NCBI GenBank assembly: GCA_036346205.1
Contig: JARFJB010001673.1
Coordinates: 651,501 to 715,500, forward strand
Source: Vesta saturnalis
Taxonomy: Eukaryota; Arthropoda; Insecta; Coleoptera; Lampyridae
Reading direction: 5' to 3'
DNA length: 64,000 bases
Shown here: positions 56,244 to 64,000 of the stretch, in pieces
Numbering within the stretch: the first letter of the stretch is position 1
How the letters are laid out: each line of letters opens with the position of its first letter
Notes under the pieces: model-generated
Database searches by the model: none
Told to the model about the DNA's origin: nothing
What the model saw: the letters and a program-made list of their open reading frames with translations, nothing else
Position numbers and translations under genes: made by a program

Positions 56244-56429
56244 TATATCTAACTTTGAATGTTAATGCTAGTTATAAAATAGACAAACAGATGAAACTTT
56301 GATAATCAGATTATATTCGCTCCCTACCACTCACCAGTTTATTGAGTTCCTTTGAGTTTATTTTAATCACTTTTGCATTACCTTTAATAAAGATAACTTT
56401 ATTTCACGTCCAAACAAACTGATTAGAAA
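56244..56429. other. Spacer
   Basis: No feature recognised. Confidence 0.4.
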
Positions 56430-56760
56430 AAAATCCGTTGCCAACTGCTTCCAGTTCAACCCTCTTTCGTGTAAGACCTTTGGACAGAACTATTTGGCTA
56501 TCTTTCAGAAGCGATTCTTTAAGTATCTTTAATTTTGGGATTCGCAAATTTGATTAATTAATCATAGCCCGCGGCTTTTTCCTGTTGACGGTCCCAGGTA
56601 ATAGATGGCAAACATCAATAGCATCCGGAGAAATATCAATGTTTAATTTCGTTTTAAAATTAATAACAATCACCTCTTCTAATGTTTTGTCTTTTTCCTC
56701 CAAAATACCAAACATCCTAATAGCGCAATTCTGAGCAATAATCTTCAAGCTTTTTGATCA
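56430..56760 (-). pseudogene. LINE ORF1-like fragment
   Basis: Minus-strand frame AIRMFGILEEKDKTLEEVIV, FKTKLNIDISPDAIDVCHLL and NRKKPRAMI resembles the RRM-like domain of LINE ORF1 proteins (R..N..I.GI.E, then DI..CHR.G). After a shift it continues KESLLKDSQIVLSKGLT and RKRVELEAV, the usual C-terminal piece. No ORF2 adjoins on this strand. Confidence 0.55.
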
Positions 56761-57503
56761 ACAGTATGCTTTACTGCTAAAATCATTTAACTTGCATCGA
56801 AATCTATAAGAAATTTTAGCGTAAAGAATTTCCGTAGATCAATCCTTGTTTAACATTTTCTTAACGATTCTTTGCCCTATTGTCATCGCTGCATAATCTC
56901 CTGTCGTATTTATTGTTAAATATGTTTAATTCTTGAACTGAATTTTTTACGCAAATTAATTTGTATTCAAAGTACACGCGCCTTTTGGTATAATTATTCA
57001 CAACGATTGCTAGCCATAAGATATAAGAAAGGCGATAGAGAAGAGCGCATTACTCCTTTCAGGAGCGTGTGAGTGAGTGACCTAGTCAAACAATTATTAC
57101 CAAGTATTACTATATCCAAGAGTAAGTAGGTACATTGTAAATGTAAAATCGAAACAGTCAATTCAATAAGTCGGTGTAAACATTAGCAAAGTACGTTGTT
57201 TCCAGATCGTGGCTAATACGATTTGGCATTGTTGGTAGTTATTAACATTTTCTGCCCTTGTAGAAAACTCAGCTCGTGGCTAAAGGTGATACAATCCCAG
57301 GTTATTTATTTTATTATAATTGATAATACTCAAGAATTATTGAATACGCGTAATTTATTGGTTAACTCATGTTTATTTCTATCTTACCTTTCAAGGAAGG
57401 TTGCTTTGATTCAATGGAGGCTGTTTTCAAATTAGTATTACTTCCAAGGAGCAGTTTCAGGGAGTCAGGCAAGTAATTTAAAGCTTCAGTGACATTTAGG
57501 TTT
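56761..57503. other. Spacer
   Basis: No coding or repeat signature recognised. Confidence 0.4.
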
Positions 57504-58250
57504 TCACAACAATGGTAACATATCTTTATTCATTACAGGTACAGACTTAATGTCATTCTTTATTATTCTCGCAGCTGCTTCTACAATAAGGATTTTTTGT
57601 GAATATATATCTACGTCTTTGCTCTTCCCATAGTACGGTCTTAATATGACTTCCGCATTTTCTTTCAAAGTTATTACATCCGTCAATCCTCCCGCTCCTG
57701 AGATAATAAATGCTTTCTCTAAAGTGCTCAGTTAACTTGTGTTTCATATGTCTACGATCCTACGCTTATAGATTAGTCCCTTCCAAATATCTCTCCATTA
57801 TATTGATTACATCTTGTACTGTAGGCTGTTCTATATCGTTACTCTCAAAATATCTACAAGTTTTTATAAACCCTTCATGAGTCAATTTGAGGACGTCCTA
57901 TTTTGATCTTTTTTTATCAAACGTGTTTCAGTGTATTCTTGAAGGATTTGTCTTCCTGTACGGAAATTCACGCTACACGACTGATGATACACACAACCAG
58001 CTGCAGGGAGGTCAGATATAAAATACTCTATTTTACCACTTACTACATGTGACCAACTATCAAGCTCACTGCAACATATTTTTATGGACTCGCAGAAATC
58101 TTTTGTTTGAACATTTCTTGCAATGTGGTTACATGTAAAATCTACGAAAGTTCCACAAAACTGACAGTGAGTATTCGGACAATACTGGTCTCCGCTAACA
58201 TGGCTGGTCCTTTTGGCTTAAAAAGTTCTATCAATGTTTGTTATTGGATG
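57504..58250 (-). pseudogene. Unnamed arthropod family with a VYHQSCSVNFRTG motif
   Basis: Minus-strand remnant in order: CPNTHCQFCGTFVDF (two CxxC-type pairs, near 58170), DLPAAGCVYHQSCSVNFRTG (near 57985), LTHEGFIKTCRYFESNDIEQ (near 57880), DVINIMERYLEG, KHKLTEHF, then ISGAGGLTDVITLKENAEVI, and SQKILIVEAAARIIKNDIKS ending at 57504. I recognise this pattern as a family present in many arthropod and cnidarian genomes in multiple copies, often next to mobile elements; its function is not known to me. The conserved Cys/His layout suggests a zinc-binding N-terminus. Frameshifts near 57725 and 57900 and stops near 57770 break it. Confidence 0.6.
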
Positions 58251-58942
58251 ATTCAATTTCTTCTTATTAATGAACTTATTTCTACAGATAATAAGAGCTA
58301 TATTGATTGTCTCCAACTGCTACATCATCTCCTTTGCTCTGGCTGAATCGATTTATTGCAGTTGCACCTTTAGCTTGCGGTATTATACTGTTTGTTTCAG
58401 ACGCAACTTTCTTACCTTTCTTACCCTAATTAAACAGTTAAAAGATTCAGTAACACTAAAGTAATTCACACAACGCTACTTTTAATAATACACTATAATT
58501 CATTTTTTAAATGTTTACTCTGAAATAATTACCACAACAATAAAAATAAAAACCAGACAAAACCACTTCAAAGCACAACACATACAGCTACAAATCAAAA
58601 CAAATTACTGATAAAAACAAGTGAAAACATAAGCATTAAACAAAACAATACACTACTGCTCATCGGTTTGAAGGTAAAACAGCTGTTATATAATTGTAAA
58701 TAAACAATAACCAAACACTTTTAAATACGTTTGATGTATTAGATACAATAAAAAATGTTAAAATAATTCAATAATTACCTTTTATAACATTTACTAATGA
58801 CTTTTTTTAATCGAACTGCCATCTTGGATTTTAAGTATTTTCCCGGGTTGGGATCGATAGGGATTTTTAGTATGATGAAATTAACACATTTGCGAGTATA
58901 CTGGAATAAAAATTGTGTTGCAATTTTGCCCAGGTCAGGATA
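58251..58942. other. Spacer
   Basis: AT-rich; short hydrophobic frames at 58107-58464 overlap the unnamed-family remnant on the other strand and look spurious. Confidence 0.4.
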
Positions 58943-58944
58943 TA

Positions 58945-60960
58945 CCGGGTGGGCCAATGAAAACTTATAATGGCAATATCTTTTAAACAGAAAGAGATCT
59001 GAAAAAAATAAAAAATACCGTTTCTACAACGACCGGAGGGAATAAAAACGACGTGTCTTTCAACCCCCTTAAGCTTCCCATATGACTTTAAAAGAGTAAG
59101 GGCTGCTCTTAAATGGCACCGGATCTTCAAAAAAAATAATTTAAATTCTTTCTTCCACTCTGTAAGTCATTTTGAAAAATTAAAAATGAACCAGATGAAA
59201 GATGGTACCCCCAATGTTCAGAAACAAAAACACAAAATTACCTAGGTGATTAGAGAGACTTGTTTTTAACAAAATGTGAATCTTTTAATCATTTACTTGT
59301 TAGTGACAGTTATTTATCTTTCGTCTGACTTTTTCGAGTTTTCAAAAATGATTTATAGCGTGGAAGAAAGAATTGAAATTATTTTTCTTTATGGTACTCA
59401 AGAGACGTGCTATTTAAGAACAGCTTTTGCTTTTAATGAAAGACATTTTGGCAGAAACGTCATGTTTATGTTAGAGATTTGGTACGAAAATTCCAAGAAA
59501 CAGGATCTGTTGCAAATAAAAAAAGACAGGGGCCCAGAGTTTTGGACGAAGAGATGCAAGTAGAAGTTCTTGGTCAGGTTGCTGTTAATCCAAATATATC
59601 CACACGACAATTGGCATCAATAACGCGTACATCTCGAACATCTGTCAGAAGAGAATTAAAATGCACAAATTTCACCCGTACAAGACAAAAATTTTACAAG
59701 AACTTGGTGACGATGATCCCGATCGACGAAATCAGTTTTGCGAAACAATGGTGGACAAAATTCAAAGAGAACCGACACTGACTAGAAACATTTGTTTTAG
59801 TGCTGAATGTACATTTTTTTTAAATGGTCATGCAAACAAACAAACTACCGCTACTGGAGTGATGAGAACCCATATCATTTCACATAAGGGCACACCCAGA
59901 ATTCTGAGAAACTTAATGTTTGGGCGGAATACTGGGAGACCGAATAATAGGCGCATTTTTATCGAGGGTAATTTAACCAGCGAGGTATACGTGGAGATGC
60001 TTAATAATTTAATAGAGCCATTAATTGTCCGTGAAATTTTAAATCAAGGGGACTTAGAAAGGAACTTAATTCTTAATGAAGACATTGTGCATTTTCAACA
60101 GGATGGAGCTCCTCCTCATTATGATATTAATACGAGACAGTGGCTGGATAGGGTTTATCCGCGACAGTGGATTGGTAGAACGGGCCCAATTGAGTGGCCA
60201 CCAAGGTCACTCGACCTTACTCCAATGGACTTCTTTCTGAGGGGTTGCTTTAAATTTTTAGTATACAGAACTCAATCAGCTTCCTTGGAAGAATTTCGCC
60301 AGAGGATAATAGAAGCGTGTCAGAATATTACAAGAAACATTTTCCATAACGTTAGACAAGAATTTGAAAGTCGTCTGCACTTCTGTCTAGAACAAAATGG
60401 CCGTCATTTCGAAAAATTATTGTAATTAGTTTCTATAGTGTACTTGTTTTCCTTTAAATAAAAGTTTTCTTGAATTTAAACTAGAATCATTGAATAAATA
60501 TCTCTTAATTTATTCAATGCTAGTATTAGACTCTACCAGTTTTTTCTGAATACCATTAGCATTTTGAATAAGAGGTGCCCCAAGTGGGATATTGCCATTT
60601 AAGATGTTTAAGTCACTGCCGGTGAAGCTTAAGGGGGTTGTGAAGTATGTTTTATTTTTTCATACCTCTCGTTGTTTACAAGATAATAGTCATTGTAACT
60701 TTTCCAAGAATTATCCTCAAATTTGAGGTTAGTTTTTCAGTTAACCCTACTTTTTTATGATCAATAATTAGCATGTTTCATAAGCTTTTCAGAGAGGTAT
60801 CACAAGTGAGGTATTCTGATCTAAGATTTTTAAGGGGGGAGTTGAAAAATACGTCATTTGTATTCCCCCTGACTGTCATAGGAACGGTATTTATTGTTTT
60901 TTTCATGTTTCCTTTTGTTTAAAAAATATTGCCATTGCAAGTTTTCAAAGGCGTACCCCG
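58945..60960 (+). mobile_element. DD41D mariner with long TIRs
   Basis: 2,016 bp bounded by TA (58943-58944 and 60961-60962). Left end CCGGGTGGGCCAATGAAAAC; right end inward CGGGGTACGCCTTTGAAAAC, with similarity for about 150-200 bp (shared ATGGCAATATCTTTTAAAC / ATGGCAATATTTTTTAAAC). A partly degenerate extra copy of the terminal region sits at about 60560-60720. Transposase at 59348-60425. Confidence 0.85.
59348..60425 (+). pseudogene. DD41D mariner transposase with a mutated first Asp
   Basis: From ATG 59348 (MIYSVEERIEIIFLYGTQET), the DUF4817-type N-terminus. A frameshift near 59465 leads to VRKFQETGSVANKKRQGPRV and a second near 59670 to the 254-codon catalytic frame. There ICFSAECTFFLNGH carries Ala where the first catalytic Asp belongs. 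Second Asp in HFQQDGAPPHYD (60090), third in RSLDLTPMDFFLRG (60220); 41 residues separate them. The Leu in RSLDL replaces the usual Pro. C-terminus NGRHFEKLL, stop at 60423-60425. Dead by frameshift and active-site loss. Confidence 0.85.
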
Positions 60961-60962
60961 TA

Positions 60963-61154
60963 TTTTTACTGTACTGTAGTTACATGTGTGTTTTAATTTT
61001 TTAGTTTGTAAATACACCTCGTTTGACTTTTATTACTTATAAAGAGAAAGGTTCTTATAATGGCTGAGTCATAATTTTTTATTGTGTTTCAAAGAAGCTA
61101 CATCTTCTTAGGAGGCGCATGAGAATAGAATAAAATTAATCTGTAAGTAATAAA
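60963..61154. other. Spacer
   Basis: AT-rich; nothing recognised. Confidence 0.4.
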
Positions 61155-61206
61155 ATACTGATCTGTTTTGGGTTTTTTAATGGTGTATTTTAAATTATAC
61201 AACATA

Positions 61207-61241
61207 AACGTTTCGATAACACTTACAATTATCTTCGTCAG
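61207..61241 (-). ncRNA. Hammerhead-like motif, inverted, in PLE-2 5' terminus
   Basis: Minus strand: CTGACGA, extra A, helix GATAAT/GTTATC (one G-U pair), loop TGTAAGT, GAAACGT. Compared with 21732-21765 the helix differs only by a change that keeps pairing. Confidence 0.5.
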
Positions 61242-61489
61242 TAGTAATATCTATTAAAAGATTAAAGATGTTGAAAACAATTTTGTCAATGTTGAAAAAT
61301 TAAAACATAAACATCAGCCTGATATTAATATAACAGGTTGAGAAACGTATAAAGCCAACTATAGAATTAAATTTCAGTAAAGAATAACCAGGTCATAATA
61401 TTACAAATTGTTACACTGTCTTAAAGATTCTATAACGTTTAAATCTATGGAAATAAATTTTGACATCTCATGTTAACGCCAAAAAGAAA

Positions 61490-63131
61490 AATTTAATAAA
61501 TTATACAAACAACAACATAATAGACCATCTATTGACTATAAAAAAACAGATATAAACCTTTCCGATAATGTTTTTTCAGGTTACGCTATTGAAGCGCTTT
61601 CTAAAGGAGGAAATTTTGCGATAACGCCAAGAGTAATTCCGTTGGAAGATCGAATATCGAAAATTCCTTTAAATCGTTACCTTTTGATGTTGCTAATGAA
61701 GTTAGATATAATACCGTTAGCATATTACGTAAAACAAAACCTCCAAAGAGCAACCTATCCTTTCGTCAACGACGTGCTTTATTTGATCCTAAACGTAATG
61801 ACAATATAATAATATTAAATTCAGATAAAGGTGATGCAATTGTTATATTAAATATGAACGATTATAACGTTAAAATAGAACAGTTGTTGGAACCAGTGAC
61901 TTATCGTGAAATACCAAAAGATCCAACAAAAAATTATTATCTATTCCTGAAGAAATAAAAAGACACTATCTAACTCTGAAGTTATTCCACCAAAATTATA
62001 TGGTTTACCAAAAACCCATAATCCCAATATTCCTTTAAGGACTATTGTTAGTGGAATTGGTTCTCTTACATATAGTCTTTCAAAACATCTTACATTTTCA
62101 TTACAACCTCGAATAAGTAAAACACCCCATTACATTAAAAATTCTGCCGACTTTGTTGAAAAAATGCATAGTTTCAAAATTGAAGAGGGTGATATAATGG
62201 TCAGTTTTGATGTTGTTCCACTTTTTACAAAATTGCCTCTAAAAGAAACTATTGAATACATTGATCATATTTTTACAAAGGATATAACGATTCTTTTTCA
62301 TCACTGTCTTACTACAACTTATTTTCAGTTGAATAGTAAATTTTATGAACAGATTGAAGGTATAGCAATGGGTAGGGCCCTTAGTTCTGTTATAGCTAAT
62401 TTTTACATGGAAAAATTTGAAACATTAGCGTTACAAAATACACCTAAAAAACCTTCAGTTTGGTATAGATATGTAGATGACACATTTGTTATTTGGAGAC
62501 ATGGAGAAGAAGCACTGCATGAGTTTTTGGTTCTTATAAATGGTGTACATCCTAGTATTCAGTTTACCATGGTGAAGAAACTAATGAAAGTTTACCATTT
62601 CTTGACATGTTAATATCTAAAAATAATAATTTATTATCTTTTAAGGTTTACAGAAAGCCGACACACACAGATAAATACCTTCTTAAATTATCCAACCACC
62701 ACCCACGTCGAAAAAAAAAATTGGTGTAATTAAATCTTTAGTAGGTCGAGCAAAACGAATTTCTAGACGTTACCTTACAGAAAAACCAGTTCTTGATGTT
62801 GGTACTGCTTTTCTTCCTTTTATAGCTAATGTTACACATAGAATTGAAAAATCCTAATTAAATATGGCATTAGGACTATTTTTAAACCTACAAGAAAAAT
62901 TATGATGACCTAAAGATGTTTCAAACCCATTATCATCTTCCGGAGTGCATGTTATCTTGTTCATGTGGAAAAGTATACATTGGAACCACAAAACGTAGCT
63001 TTGATACAAGTTGTAAAGAACATATGAGATTTTGTAGATTAGGTCAACCAGAGAAGTCTGCTGTGGCTGACGATGCCTTAAATATTTTTTTGAGTTCAAC
63101 CATACCAAATTTGTCACTTAAAATATTTTAA
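61490..63131 (+). pseudogene. PLE-2 reverse transcriptase and GIY-YIG nuclease
   Basis: N-terminal part FNKLYKQQHNRPSIDYKK (61495) and SKGGNFAITPRVIPLED (61600); RRALFDPKRNDNIIILNSDK and GDAIVILNMNDYNVKIEQLL (61770-61885); PPKLYGLPKTHNPNIPLRTI (61985). Then a 149-codon frame from 62164: IMVSFDVVPLFTKLPLKETI (first Asp), YEQIEGIAMGRALSSVIANF and WYRYVDDTFVIWRHGEEALH (catalytic box, 62461). Next FLDMLISKNNNLLSFKVYRK and GVIKSLVGRAKRISRRYLTE, then the nuclease CMLSCSCGKVYIGTTKRSFD near 62950 and HMRFCRLGQPEKSAVAD. Stops and shifts at about 61955, 62610, 62725 and 62855. In FDVVPLF a Pro stands where other PLEs have Ser. Confidence 0.8.
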
Positions 63132-64000
63132 CCTATAGTATACTGAGTATAATGAAAATCAAATATTTTTTTCACTATTTATTTAACAAGGAAAATTAGT
63201 AAAGTAGTCACTGCTCAATAAAGATAAACAAATCACTTAATTACAACAACTCAAGAGTTCATTGGACGTGTTGGGTACTGTCAATTAACCTAAGGAGCTC
63301 AATTCGAGCATTTATTATAATTATGTTATTTGTTAATTTTTATTACTAATTTTCCTTGTTAAATAAATAATGAATTAAATATTTAAATATCCAATATAAT
63401 AGTGGGAGTAAAAATTATTTTTTTTTTGAAAAAAAAAAATAAAAAAACAAATATAAAAATCGACGTGTCCGAGCTTTATTACCTCTGAAAATAGTTAACT
63501 CGTGAGATAATGGGCAGTTTTCACACTTTATGAACGGACTGTATAAACCTTAATAATTTTAACATACAAGAAGAAAATCTCCGTTTCAATAGGTTTTGGC
63601 ATTTTATAATTAAAAAAAGGCATAATGATACGTCTTGATTATGATTTTAATTTTGACTTTTGGTATGTCTAGGTTTTTTGCTGTTTTTTTCCTAGACCTT
63701 GAAGCAAATGCTTTACCAATTATATGTTAAATTAACACAGCACTATAATTTAAGATAAGTAGTTGAAATTAAGATTAAAATTAAAAATTACAAAAAACGT
63801 TCTGCATTATGCTTTTCATTGTTAATAACACTTGCAATTATTGTTAGATTTAACTGGATTATTTTATTTGATGTCATGTTTATATTTGTGAATGCTTCTA
63901 TCATTTTCCAATTGCAGTTTTCACAACTTTACACTTACATCATAACTTGATTAAATTTTGTTAAATGTGTTTTTTGGCTGACATTTTTTATTGTTAGCCT
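63132..64000. other. AT-rich end of window
   Basis: No gene. Contains poly(A)/poly(T) tracts near 63416-63450 and the second copy of the dispersed repeat. Confidence 0.4.
63580..63725. repeat. Dispersed repeat, copy 2
   Basis: Similar over about 140 bp and in the same orientation to 49286-49430. Family unknown; no coding content recognised. Confidence 0.6.

Larger units (their letters stand above)
61155..63131 (+). mobile_element. Penelope-like element PLE-2
   Basis: 5' terminal region (61155-61420) contains an inverted hammerhead-like motif and the arm sequence GGTTGAGAAACGTATAAAG also seen at 21531. RT and GIY-YIG remains follow on the plus strand. No 3' terminal repeat was found after 63131. 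It belongs to the same family as the terminal fragment at 21415-21810 and to a different family from PLE-1. Confidence 0.75.

Noticed and set aside
1..64000. CRISPR array, bacterial operons, integrons or phage content
   Set aside because: No direct-repeat/spacer pattern; gene types, intron and element types are eukaryotic.

Overview
This is an AT-rich eukaryotic window made almost entirely of transposable-element remains. I see no convincing host gene, rRNA, tRNA gene or CRISPR. The mix is APE-type LINEs, long-TIR DD41D mariners, piggyBac, a P-like element with a THAP domain, hAT, a Sola-like element, GIY-YIG Penelope-like elements (PLEs) and a PRE_C2HC/zinc-knuckle Gag. That mix points to an arthropod, most likely an insect; species and order cannot be told from this sequence. 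Nearly every element gene is broken by stops, frameshifts or nested insertions. All names rest on motifs read by eye, with no database search.

Layout. 1-7480: AT-rich DNA with no gene apart from a LINE endonuclease remnant at 2280-2705. 7484-18389: one minus-strand LINE (here LINE-B) split by a mariner derivative (9259-10811) and a 7-kb hAT-like element (10827-17818). The hAT carries a DD41D mariner (12626-15090), a LINE-A fragment and a FLYWCH fragment. 18394-21193: piggyBac remnant, then a LINE-A copy. 21415-23377: inverted PLE termini with a hammerhead-like motif, then a short mariner derivative. 25959-33404: a P-like element with terminal inverted repeats and a 7-8 bp target duplication, split by LINE-A (27582-29128) and piggyBac (29654-32175). 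33428-38335: a LINE with a Gag ORF but no RT, split by a Sola-like element (35092-38229) whose transposase has an intron. 39420-44150: a PLE inserted into an older PLE with a visible target duplication. 44772-47480: a tandem-repeat pair and an RTE/CFDP2-like LINE. 47600-49250, 51222-56243 and 58945-60960: three more long-TIR mariners; the middle one carries a SWIM-domain element. 57504-58250: remnant of an unnamed arthropod protein family. 61155-63131: a second PLE.

How the parts relate. Insertion order can be read from nesting. The LINE-B reading frame, the P-like transposase and the old PLE all resume on the far side of their insertions, which fixes boundaries and target duplications to the base in several places. 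(TA)n tracts lie inside several element coding regions and have replaced or expanded codons.
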